Below, one piece after another: positions 1 to 8,076 of a DNA stretch of 64,000 nt. The stretch is taken from positions 7,987,722-8,051,721 of the forward strand of contig JASKMD010000017.1 in NCBI GenBank assembly GCA_030144725.1, written 5' to 3'. The position numbers and the translations under genes were made by a program. This DNA comes from Haematococcus lacustris (taxonomy: Eukaryota; Chlorophyta; Chlorophyceae; Chlamydomonadales; Haematococcaceae). Every line of letters starts with the position of its first letter. Position 1 is the stretch's first letter. The notes beneath the pieces were generated by a model. That model made no database searches, was not told the DNA's origin, and saw nothing but the letters and a program-made list of their open reading frames with translations.

Positions 1-18
1 AGCGGCTACGCCGTGACA
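1..18 (+). repeat. 3' tip of the 5' LTR of gypsy 1
   Basis: Identical to the last 18 bases of the 3' LTR (5954-5971), ending in the conserved CA. The rest is outside the window. Confidence 0.85.
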
Positions 19-20
19 AA

Positions 21-37
21 TGGTTTCCGACCGACGT
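21..37 (+). promoter_or_regulatory. Primer-binding site of gypsy 1
   Basis: TGGTTTCCGACCGACGT begins two bases after the LTR and starts with TGG, the complement of a tRNA CCA end. The same 17 bases follow the gypsy 2 LTR at 36060-36076, so both elements use the same primer. It does not resemble the common initiator-Met site (TGGTATCAGAG). The primer tRNA would end in TCGGAAACCA; I cannot name it. Confidence 0.8.
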
Positions 38-49
38 CGGTACAGCAAC

Positions 50-1582
50 ATGACAGACAATCCAGGCAATGGCGGGCCATCCGCCGTAGTCGAACCCCCC
101 AGCAACACACCTTCAGAGCCCGGCGGTGATACGCTAGATAAGCTCTTGGAAGCAGCTCGGACTAATCCAGTGCTTCGGGCGAAGTTCAACGCCGTTATTG
201 AAACCTTCTCAGGTGGCTCTAAAGCCCCTGGTGACTCTCCTTCTGGCAATGACCCAGAGGATACCCCTGGTGGCGAGGTAGAAGAGGGCGAGATGGACGA
301 ACAACGACCTCGCTACATCGGAGGAGACGAGGACTACATCCTTGAGCTGGAAGCGAACCAGCTGCAGATTCAGGCCGAGAACGAAGCTCTCCGCCAAGCG
401 CTGTCTTCCATCACTGCTAAGGTACCGTCTCGATCCCTTCCACCTCGCAGGGTAGATCCAGCAGGCAGGGCAGGTGCCCCTGCGTCGACTGGACAGCCTG
501 GTGCAGGTGCTGCAGGGCTAGATCGAGGCGCCCCTATGGGTCCTTCTCCTCTTAACCTGCCGTTTCCCTTGTCCTTGGGCTCCAGGTCTATACCTGGCCC
601 AGATAAGTGGACTGATGCGTGCAGCAATAGTCATCGCAGAGCCTTAGCATTCTGCGACGACCTTGAGCGTCACTGCGAACGCTACCGCCTTGATGTTGCA
701 TCCACGCTGCCTGCTTTCTTGACTGGCGCAGCTCGCAACACTTGGTACCCATCCATCAAGGAGTCCTTTGCTGCCTTGTATGCTGATGTTCCTGACTGGC
801 CTTACCTGCGTGCCGCCTTCTGCGAGTACACAGGAGACGACCTGCGTGACGACTGTAATGTCGCCCGTACTAAGCTGCTTGATGGTGCCATCAAGATGTC
901 TGCAGGAATGCTCCTGGGCCAGTACATCACTGATTTCAGAAACAATCTGCTGTTTGCAGGAAATGACAGCATGTGTCAGCCTTTGCTGGCCATGGTGTTC
1001 ACCAGGGGTCTCAGCTCTGCCTTACAGCCTGCTGTTCTCAAGGACCTGGCTGCATTTAAGAACCCCACTCTGTCTCAGGCTATGGAGGCTGCTAAGCAGG
1101 CTCAGCGCAATGTGGTCATGCTGTCCACCACCACACCCACTAAGGGTGCTGGTACCTCTGGTGTCCATGCTGTGCAGGCGTCCAGTGCCCTGGGAGGTGA
1201 GGCCCACCCCGGCAGGCGTGGCAATAAGCCCCCTGATTCTGGTGGTGTTGGCAAGAGGCCCAGACATGATGAGCTGTGGTCCAAGAAACCCCTGTTGCCT
1301 GGGCAGTATTGCTTCAAGTGCAACCATCCCGGCCACCTGACCAACCACCCCTGCCCCTTCCGCCACTTCACGGCTATTGAGGCCCGGCGCAGGTCTGGGT
1401 ATCCTCACCCACCTGAGGGTGCCAAGAAGCCTGGCCAAGCCAAGTCCAAGCCTCCTTCTGAGTCTGGTGCTTCTGAGTCAGAGCATGAGCCTGAGCCCCA
1501 GCCCCCACCTAAGGCTGCTAAGTCTAGGGATCAGGGCATGCGCCGTGGTGTCCGCACAGCCCGTATTGGCATCAACCGCTAG
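50..1582 (+). CDS. gag: Gag polyprotein of gypsy 1
   Basis: Retrotransposon capsid/nucleocapsid protein that packages the element RNA in cytoplasmic particles. An upstream in-frame ATG at 20 overlaps the primer-binding site; I prefer ATG 50, whose product begins MTDN like MTAN of gypsy 2 Gag. Counting from ATG 20: an acidic, coiled-coil-prone segment around residues 95-135, a Pro/Gly-rich linker, a retrotransposon Gag capsid-like domain around 195-370 (PDKWTDAC start, WYP and GDDLR motifs also present in gypsy 2), then a zinc knuckle C431-x2-C434-x4-H439-x5-C445. The knuckle has one residue more than the usual CX2CX4HX4C. The tail is basic and Pro/Ser rich. It ends at TAG 1580-1582, directly followed by the pol frame. 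Confidence 0.88.
   Translation: MTDNPGNGGPSAVVEPPSNTPSEPGGDTLDKLLEAARTNPVLRAKFNAVIETFSGGSKAPGDSPSGNDPEDTPGGEVEEGEMDEQRPRYIGGDEDYILELEANQLQIQAENEALRQALSSITAKVPSRSLPPRRVDPAGRAGAPASTGQPGAGAAGLDRGAPMGPSPLNLPFPLSLGSRSIPGPDKWTDACSNSHRRALAFCDDLERHCERYRLDVASTLPAFLTGAARNTWYPSIKESFAALYADVPDWPYLRAAFCEYTGDDLRDDCNVARTKLLDGAIKMSAGMLLGQYITDFRNNLLFAGNDSMCQPLLAMVFTRGLSSALQPAVLKDLAAFKNPTLSQAMEAAKQAQRNVVMLSTTTPTKGAGTSGVHAVQASSALGGEAHPGRRGNKPPDSGGVGKRPRHDELWSKKPLLPGQYCFKCNHPGHLTNHPCPFRHFTAIEARRRSGYPHPPEGAKKPGQAKSKPPSESGASESEHEPEPQPPPKAAKSRDQGMRRGVRTARIGINR
1580..1582 (+). promoter_or_regulatory. In-frame gag stop codon, candidate readthrough site
   Basis: gag and pol are in the same frame with only this TAG between them. 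The reading after it is open at once and encodes VAQPASQ, matched in gypsy 2 after a TGA. Suppression of this stop would give a Gag-Pol fusion. That is inference; the frame relation is directly seen. Confidence 0.6.
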
Positions 1583-4500
1583 GGTGTTGCCCAGCCAGCC
1601 AGCCAGGACTGTGCTGTGGATCAATCTGAACAACTGCTGCCTGATGCTGTTGTTGTAGGAGCTGATGATGATGTGAGTGTGCCCAAGGCCAACTCAACCA
1701 TAGTTCCTTTGCCTGCCTGCCCTGTAGAGTCCCTGCCTGCCCTGTCAGCAAGACTGTGTAGTCCTGCTTTGAATGCCGTGCCATGTAAGACTGCTGCCCC
1801 TTCTGTGGCTCAGCCTCAACAGGCACATGTGCTGGGCATGGTTGGACGTGATGGCAAGGTGAGGTTCAGATTTGCTGGCACCCTAGACCATCAGCATGCA
1901 TGCTTCTGTCTTGCTGATGGTGGCGCTGATGATTCATTCATCAGTGATTCATTTGTGTCTACACACAAGTTGAGGCTCTATGAGTATCCTGTGGCACTTC
2001 GCTATGAGGTTGCTAACAACCAGTCAGTGTACTGTACACAATATGTGAAAGTGCATTTGTCCATCCAACAGTTTAGCTGCTTCTGCACCTTGACTGTGAT
2101 GCCAGAACTGGTTCATGAATATGACATTCTGCTTGGTGCTGACTGGTTGACTGTGCAGGGGGCTTTGCTTGACTATGTCGACAAGTCCCTCACCCTGCGT
2201 ACCCCTAAGGGCAGGCCAACATTACTACCTTCAGCGGTAAGCAAGAAGGGGTCAGTTAACTGTACAGTTGAGTCTCTACAAACTGTAAAACCTGTAAAAG
2301 AAGCCTTTGCTATCCCTTCTGGTTTCCTAGTGCCTGGCCCAGAGGTGGTATCTACCCCTCTGTCTGCCAAAACGGCTGCTAAGTGGCTCAAAGAAGGGGG
2401 CACAGGTGTGGTTGCACTGGTCTCCTATGAGAACCTGCAAGACCCACCTGGTGTTCCCCCTGAGCAGGCTGCACAATTAAAGAGCCTCCTTATGGAGTTC
2501 TCTGATGTGTTTGAGCCTATCACTGGGTTGCCTCCTGCACGTGATGTAGGGCATTCTATACCCCTGCAGGGTGGTGCTAAACCTCCTGCCAGGCCCAGTT
2601 ATAGGATGAGCCAGCCAGAGCAGGAAGAAGTGAAGAAACAGGTTACTGACATGTTGTCCAAAGGGCTGATAGAGCCTAGCTCCTCCCCATTTGCAGCACC
2701 AGTTCTTTTTGTAAAGAAGAAGTCAGGGGAGCTACGCATGTGCGTAGACTACCGCCAGCTTAATAAGCTCACTATACGTGATCAGTACCCCCTACCCAGA
2801 ATTGATGATTTATTTGATAAATTGTCAGGTATGACTGTATTTTCCTCCCTGGATCTCCAGGCTGGCTATCATCAAATCAGGATACCTGATGAGGACATTC
2901 CTAAAACTGCGTTTAGGACGCCCATGGGACACTACCAGTATAAAGTGTTATGCTTTGGTTTAACCAATGCTCCCGCTACGTTTCAACGGGCAATGAACCA
3001 GGCGTTTGCCACGGTGATTGACCGGTGTGCTCTGGTATATCTTGATGACATTTTAATCATGTCCAAGTCTATCCAGGAACACCTGTCACACCTGCGTGAA
3101 ATATTCAGTTTGTTAAGAAAGCATAAGTATTTTGCTAAACTATCAAAATGTGAATTTATGAAAGAGTCTTTACCTTTCCTGGGGCACATCATCTCTAAAG
3201 ATGGTGTAGCTGTAGACCCCAGCAAGGTGACTGCAATCAAAGACTGGCCTGTTCCTACGAACTTGACAGCTCTGCAGTCATTCCTTGGCATGGCTAATTA
3301 TGTACGTAAATTTGTGCGTAATTTTAGTTCCATTGCTGTTCCACTTACAAATTTAACTGGCCCTGAAGGCAAGACATTTAACTGGGCACAATGGCCCAAA
3401 CCCCAGTTAGATGCTTTCAATGCTCTAAAGCAGGCCATTATCCAGGTGCCTATGCTCCGCTTGCCTGATATAACCAAGCCCTTTGAAGTCTACTGTGACG
3501 CCTCACTATTAGGTGTTGGCGCAGTATTGACACAAGCTGGTTACCCCCTGGCATACTATTCACGAAAGCTGTCAAAAGCTGAAATGAATTATACCACTGG
3601 GGAACAGGAAACTTTGGCTATTATTGCTGCGTGTACACAGTGGCGGTGCTACCTTGAAGGAGTGCCATTCACCCTGTTTACTGATCACCGCCCTCTAGAG
3701 GCCCTACCTACGCAGTCTACACTGTCCCGTAGGCAGAGCCGCTGGTTGGAGTTCTTATCCCGATTTAATTACACCATTAAATACCTACCTGGCAACACTA
3801 ATCCTGCCGATCCACTGTCACGTATTCCAGTAACTTCAGCGACGGCTAAGACTGATACTGACAAAATCCTGGTGACGACCAGGCAGCAGAAGCGGAGATT
3901 ACAGGAGGGGGAGGACGTCGGTGCGGGTACACCGTTGAGCAGCGGCAGCGGGGGCAGCGAACAGCAGCCTGCCGCTGGATCAGACCCTGACCATGATGCT
4001 GACTCTGATGATGCTCTAAAGCCATCAGAGCCTAAGCGGTTAAGGTGGGCTGACCCGGTCTCTAATGACTGTGAGGCACAGATCCCTGAGTGTCCTGGTC
4101 ACCCTTCTCAGGTCACAGATTGGCTAGTTAGTGCCTATAGCACTGACCCCGCCTTTGCTGAGCCGAATGAGGAGTGGGAAATGACCCAGGAGGGACTGTG
4201 GCGACACCTTGATAAAGGTACTATTATAGTTCCTAATGATATCCAGCTACGAGAGCATATCTTGCACGAAATGCATGATGCTAAGTATGCTGGCCATGTG
4301 GGCATCACCAAAACCCTTGAACGTGTGCGTAGGGTGTTCTGGTGGAAAACCATGCGTGCTGACGTTAGACACTACGTGACTAACTGTGATGCATGCCAAC
4401 GCAACAAAGCGTCACGCCAGGTACCTGGTGGGCTGCTAAATCCCTTGTCTATACCTGGGTATCGCTGGGAATCTGTCACCATGGATTTGGTGGTTAAGCT

Positions 4501-5530
4501 TCCAGTCGGTGTACATGGCTATGATTCTATCTGTGTGGTTGTGGATCGTCTATCAAAGATGGTTCACCTAATCCCATGCATTGAAGCCATGGATGCTAAA
4601 GAATTTGCCGAATTATATATTGACCATGTATTTAAATACCATGGCCTTTCTAAAGTGACCATCTCTGATCGTGGTGCTACCTTTAACAACCAGTTCTGGA
4701 TTGAGGTCAGAAAGCTGATTGGGGTAGACCCTGCTTTCAGCACTGCGTATCACCCTCAGTCAGATGGTCAGACTGAACGTACAAATCAAATCGTGGAAGA
4801 AATGCTTAGACATTATATCCTACCTACTCAAGAAGATTGGCCTAGGCATTTAGCCTTTGCCGAGTTTGCTATTAATAATTCATGGCAAGAGTCTATTCAG
4901 TCCACACCATTCCTGGTGAACTATGGACAGTCACCCATTACACCTGTGCTGCATAAGCTGCCCAGGCCGTGCCTATCTCCCTCCGCTGAGAGCTTTGCCA
5001 AGAAGTGGGAACATGAGGTAAAGCACGCTCAGGAGTGCATGCGGGTGGCTCAGGACCGCCAACAAAGGTATGCGAATAAGCGTAGGCGTGATGTCACGTT
5101 CAGCTTGGGTGACAGCGTCCTGCTGAGCACCAAGAACCTGCGCAATGCACCAGGCAGAGCACGTAAGTTCTTGCCTAGGTATGTAGGGCCTTTCAAGGTC
5201 ACAGGCAAGCTAGGTGAGGCTGCCTACCGGTTGGAGTTACCTCCCACCATGAGCAGGTTACATCCTGTGTTCCATGTGTCACTTCTTAAGAAGTACACTG
5301 GCAGCCAGGGGTTTCACCCCCCTCCTGTAATGGAGTGGCTGGAAGATGCGCCTCACTATGAAGTGCATAGCCTGCTGAACCACAGGCAGGTACGTTTCAA
5401 GAAGCGCATGGAGTACCTGGTCAAGTGGACAGGCTACGATGATACCTACAACACCTGGGAGCCAGAGGCTATGCTGGCTGGTGCTCCCCAGATCTTGTCT
5501 AGGTACAAGGCTGTGCATAACCTGCCTTGA
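1583..5530 (+). CDS. pol: Pol polyprotein of gypsy 1 with chromodomain
   Basis: Processes the polyprotein, copies element RNA into DNA and integrates it. Residue numbers count from codon 1616. A protease-like region has D101-G-G-A-x-x-S-F-I where retropepsins have D-S/T-G. Reverse transcriptase spans about 320-500 with Y475-L-D-D. RNase H spans about 620-720 with D628, E663 or E665, and D690. The integrase zinc finger is H887, H894, C924, C927; its catalytic triad is D957, D1018, E1054 (exact D-35-E spacing). A C-terminal chromodomain covers about 1248-1300 (YLVKWTGYDDTYNTWEP). No ATG lies near the frame start, which fits expression as a Gag-Pol readthrough product. Altered protease residue aside, all key residues are present. 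Confidence 0.93.
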   Translation, partial: GVAQPASQDCAVDQSEQLLPDAVVVGADDDVSVPKANSTIVPLPACPVESLPALSARLCSPALNAVPCKTAAPSVAQPQQAHVLGMVGRDGKVRFRFAGTLDHQHACFCLADGGADDSFISDSFVSTHKLRLYEYPVALRYEVANNQSVYCTQYVKVHLSIQQFSCFCTLTVMPELVHEYDILLGADWLTVQGALLDYVDKSLTLRTPKGRPTLLPSAVSKKGSVNCTVESLQTVKPVKEAFAIPSGFLVPGPEVVSTPLSAKTAAKWLKEGGTGVVALVSYENLQDPPGVPPEQAAQLKSLLMEFSDVFEPITGLPPARDVGHSIPLQGGAKPPARPSYRMSQPEQEEVKKQVTDMLSKGLIEPSSSPFAAPVLFVKKKSGELRMCVDYRQLNKLTIRDQYPLPRIDDLFDKLSGMTVFSSLDLQAGYHQIRIPDEDIPKTAFRTPMGHYQYKVLCFGLTNAPATFQRAMNQAFATVIDRCALVYLDDILIMSKSIQEHLSHLREIFSLLRKHKYFAKLSKCEFMKESLPFLGHIISKDGVAVDPSKVTAIKDWPVPTNLTALQSFLGMANYVRKFVRNFSSIAVPLTNLTGPEGKTFNWAQWPKPQLDAFNALKQAIIQVPMLRLPDITKPFEVYCDASLLGVGAVLTQAGYPLAYYSRKLSKAEMNYTTGEQETLAIIAACTQWRCYLEGVPFTLFTDHRPLEALPTQSTLSRRQSRWLEFLSRFNYTIKYLPGNTNPADPLSRIPVTSATAKTDTDKILVTTRQQKRRLQEGEDVGAGTPLSSGSGGSEQQPAAGSDPDHDADSDDALKPSEPKRLRWADPVSNDCEAQIPECPGHPSQVTDWLVSAYSTDPAFAEPNEEWEMTQEGLWRHLDKGTIIVPNDIQLREHILHEMHDAKYAGHVGITKTLERVRRVFWWKTMRADVRHYVTNCDACQRNKASRQVPGGLLNPLSIPGYRWESVTMDLVVKLPVGVHGYDSICVVVDRLSKMVHLIPCIEAMDAKEFAELYIDHVFKYHGLSKVTISDRGATFNNQFWIEVRKLIGVDPAFSTAYHPQSDGQTERTNQIVEEMLRHYILPTQEDWPRHLAFAEFAINNSWQESIQSTPFLVNYGQSPITPVLHKLPRPCLSPSAESFAKKWEHEVKHAQECMRVAQDRQQRYANKRRRDVTFSLGDSVLLSTKNLRNAPGRARKFLPRYVGPFKVTGKLGEAAYRLELPPTMSRLHPVFHVSLLKKYTGSQGFHPPPVMEWLEDAPHYEVHSLLNHRQVRFKKRMEYLVKWTGYDDTYNTWEPEAMLAGAPQILSRYKAVHNLP

Positions 5531-5728
5531 TGTCAGTATGTCTAAGTGACCTATGTCACCTGGCCTGGTCCTATGACCATGGCCCCCATGCGGCACCTTA
5601 TGGTGATGCATGTGTTTCTGTGGGTGGCTTGCGCCCTTATGGGTCAGCCTTCATGCTAGTGGTCTCTATAGACTGCGAGTCTCGGTGCTCTGGGTTGTCC
5701 CAGGTACCTTGGCGGAACGGATCTCTTA
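5531..5728 (+). other. 3' untranslated stretch of gypsy 1
   Basis: Lies between the pol stop and the polypurine tract. No coding signal or other motif seen. Confidence 0.5.
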
Positions 5729-5741
5729 AGAGGGGGAGGAA
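5729..5741 (+). promoter_or_regulatory. Polypurine tract of gypsy 1
   Basis: AAGAGGGGGAGGAA immediately precedes the TG of the 3' LTR, the position where plus-strand DNA synthesis is primed. Gypsy 2 has nearly the same tract. Confidence 0.85.
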
Positions 5742-5971
5742 TGTGACGGTGCGCTTATGCGTATCCGTAAACCACACTTTAGCAGAGTGACTGAGGAGGT
5801 CAATGGTGGGCTGCTACCAGCTCACCATTCGGGTTCGACTCCCGAGGGTCCCGTTCTAAACCTGGGCTCAGTTGCTGTGCGAGAGTGTGGATAGTAGAGA
5901 CTGCGTTGGACATTTCTAAGTGGACATGCCGCTCACACTGTAAGATTAAAGGCAGCGGCTACGCCGTGACA
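5742..5971 (+). repeat. 3' LTR of gypsy 1 (230 bp)
   Basis: Starts TGTGACGG and ends CCGTGACA. The right border is fixed by the 18-base match to the window start and by the junction with palindromic-element sequence. It contains a tRNA-like block at 5780-5845 (separate entry) followed by GTTCTAAACC, also present in the gypsy 2 LTR although the two LTRs are otherwise diverged. Confidence 0.92.
5780..5845 (+). promoter_or_regulatory. tRNA-like module inside the gypsy 1 LTR
   Basis: Three parts in tRNA order. An A-box-like TAGCAGAGTGACTGAGG starts at 5780. A hairpin follows, TGGTGGGC pairing with GCTCACCA around an 8-base loop. A T-arm follows at 5829-5845: 5-bp stem TCGGG/CCCGA closing the 7-base loop TTCGACT, containing GGTTCGACTCC, a match to the Pol III B-box. 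No acceptor stem can be formed, so this is not a functional tRNA gene. Confidence 0.5.
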
Positions 5972-7115
5972 CTCACTGCGTTGAACCCCGCGTTGAGCTT
6001 AGTAAGCTTGTGGGCCCCTCGCTGAGCCCCACGCTGAGCTATCTGCAGCTGCTCCCCCCCACAGGGGAACCTTTCAACCGTCCAACCGCAGCCCACTTGC
6101 TCATCGGCACCACCTCTCTGCAAGCAAGCCTGCACCTTCCGCTACAGCTCTGCGGACAAGACGGCTGCGCAGCAGGGTAAAGCATGCCCACGGTAATCCT
6201 CTCCAGCAGCCTCAGCACCGGCCGCTCCTATTAGCACCAGGCAAGGCACAGCAATCGCAGTGGGTAAAGCAGCTGCTGGGCCAACGCTACATCCGTAGCA
6301 GCTGCTGCGGATGCTAAGGATGGACTGCGGTCTCAGCGGCCAACGCAGCTCGCGCAGTAAGAGACGGTCGCTCCACCCAGGTATGAACTGCGTTGTGCCC
6401 CCAGTTGCTGGTATACCCGCACATGCTGTTGCTTGCTGCTGTTGTTGCACCTCACCAGCTCAAGTGTCTAATGCACATCTATGCGCTGCATTGCTTCACT
6501 CCTATGTGTGGCATCGTCCTGGTTGTGGTGCTCGTCCACAGGTGTGGCCACACAGAAGCGTACCACCCGTGAGTAGACATCGCCTAACAAGGGGCAAGGG
6601 CATGTTGGCATCACAGCAGGAGCATGCGGTAAGCACAGCTGGGCCACAAGGGGCAGGGGCAGGTATGAAGCGCAGCCGGGGTAGGTGCAGCAGGGGTAGG
6701 CAGGCAACACTGCAGGAGTGCGCAGGCACAGCAGCAGGGACAGGCGCAGGCGCATCATGGGTATGCGGGTTGCATGCAGCTTGGGTAGGCAGGCGGTGGA
6801 GGGGCAGCGGCAGCCAGGCAGGACAACAGTATACACTCAAAGCTGCAGTGGCAAACGCAGCAGGGATAGACCATCAGAGAAAGGCATGCTTTGCTTGTCG
6901 ATAGGGAAGGATATGTCCATGCTTGTGCCTACTGGTCCTCGTGCAGATGCCCGCCCAAGGCGCATGATGCGATGGCTGCAGCAGTGGGGGAGGCGGTGCT
7001 AGCAGCAGCAGCAATGGTGGCAGCAGTGGCGGCAACACAACAGGAGTAGGCCCGTGTAACAACGATGGCAAGCCCCTCCCCTCCCTGCCCAGCCCTGCCC
7101 CACCCCCTCCCAGCC
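5972..7115. repeat. Copy A, inner part of left palindrome arm
   Basis: Pairs base for base with 8077-9220 apart from scattered substitutions. Several short open frames occur on both strands but show no protein family, and the same frames recur in all arms, so I do not call genes. Confidence 0.85.
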
Positions 7116-8076
7116 CTGCCCCACCCCACCCCCTCCCAGCCCTGCCCCACCCTATCGCAGCCCTGCCCCACCCCATCCCAGCCCTGCCCCACCCCATCCC
7201 ACCCCTGCCCCACCCCCTCCCAACCTTGCGTTGCCTCTTCCCTCCCTGCCCAGCCCTGCCCCACCCCCTCCCAGCCTTGCATTGCCCCTCCCCTCCCTGC
7301 CCAGCCCTGCCCCACCCCCTCCCAGCCCTGCCCCACCCCCTCCCAGCCCTGCCCCACCCCCTCCCAGCCCTGCCCCATCCTATTCCTGCCCTGCCCCATC
7401 CCAGCCCATCCCATCCCTGCCCTGCCCTGCCCTGCCTGTAGGTGTGTGACAGTGCAGGCTGCATGTAGCAGCAGGCTGTCGGTGTGCTGCAGTGCATGAG
7501 CAGCAGCAGCAGGCTGTAGTGCATGAGCAGCAGTGCAAGGACAGCAGCAGCAACAGGTTGTGCGTTTGTAGCAGTGCAGGTAGCAGCAGGCTGCAGGTGT
7601 GTTGCACTGCATGAGCAGCAGCAGCAGCAGGCTGCAGTGCAGGTAGCAGCAGGTTGTAGTGCATGAGCAGCAGCAGGTTGCTTAAGTTGTAGGGCAGCTC
7701 TAGCAACCATGTTGAAGTTTCAATACGTGGTAGGCATCATGTAAGAGATGTAAGAACGACGTCATGCCCTCACATTAGTGACAAAGAACAACGAGAACGA
7801 GCAGTCTCCTTCTATAACTCCATCCTCCAATAACTCCATCCATGGTAGTGCATGAGCAGTAGCACAATGCTTCGTCTATCAACAAGACCTGCCACCAACT
7901 AATCAACCAAGCCTGAAGACCATGATGTAATGACAAATACAGTGGTGATCATTAGCCGTGTATCCTCTTCACAATTGGGAGGGGGTTGGGAGGGGGTGGG
8001 GCAGGGCTGGGAGGGGGTGGGGCAGGGCTGGGCAGGGAGGGGAGGGGCAATGCAAGGCTGGGAGGGGGTGGGGCAC
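7116..8076. other. Copy A palindrome spacer (about 960 bp), non-coding
   Basis: Holds a C-rich minisatellite (7116-7440, 20-22-bp units of the CCCTGCCCCACCCC type), a CAG/CTG-rich stretch with repeated TGCATGAGCAGCAG (7450-7700), a short AT-richer unique stretch, and a G-rich mirror of the minisatellite from 7976. No coding signal. Confidence 0.7.

Larger units (their letters stand above)
1..5971 (+). mobile_element. Ty3/gypsy chromovirus 1 (5' LTR truncated by window edge)
   Basis: Bases 1-18 match the last 18 bases of the LTR at 5742-5971, so nearly the whole 5' LTR lies left of the window. In order: primer-binding site, gag, a single in-frame stop, pol with protease, reverse transcriptase, RNase H, integrase and C-terminal chromodomain, polypurine tract, 3' LTR. 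That domain order plus chromodomain defines chromoviruses of Ty3/gypsy. The 3' flank (CTCACTGCG) continues the palindromic element. The uninterrupted site is seen near 20172-20186, so the element sits inside copy A of that element. The expected 5-bp duplication is CTCAC; only its 3' copy (5972-5976) is visible. Coding frames look intact apart from the gag stop. Confidence 0.95.

Noticed and set aside
5829..5845. A tRNA gene in the LTR
   Set aside because: T-arm is perfect, but no acceptor stem or complete cloverleaf can be formed; kept as a tRNA-like module only.
6142..6904. Frames such as MQQQQQATACAG and MLRMDCGLSGQ recurring in all palindrome arms
   Set aside because: They recur only because the arms are copies; overlapping frames on both strands, no domain, no codon bias that separates one from the others.
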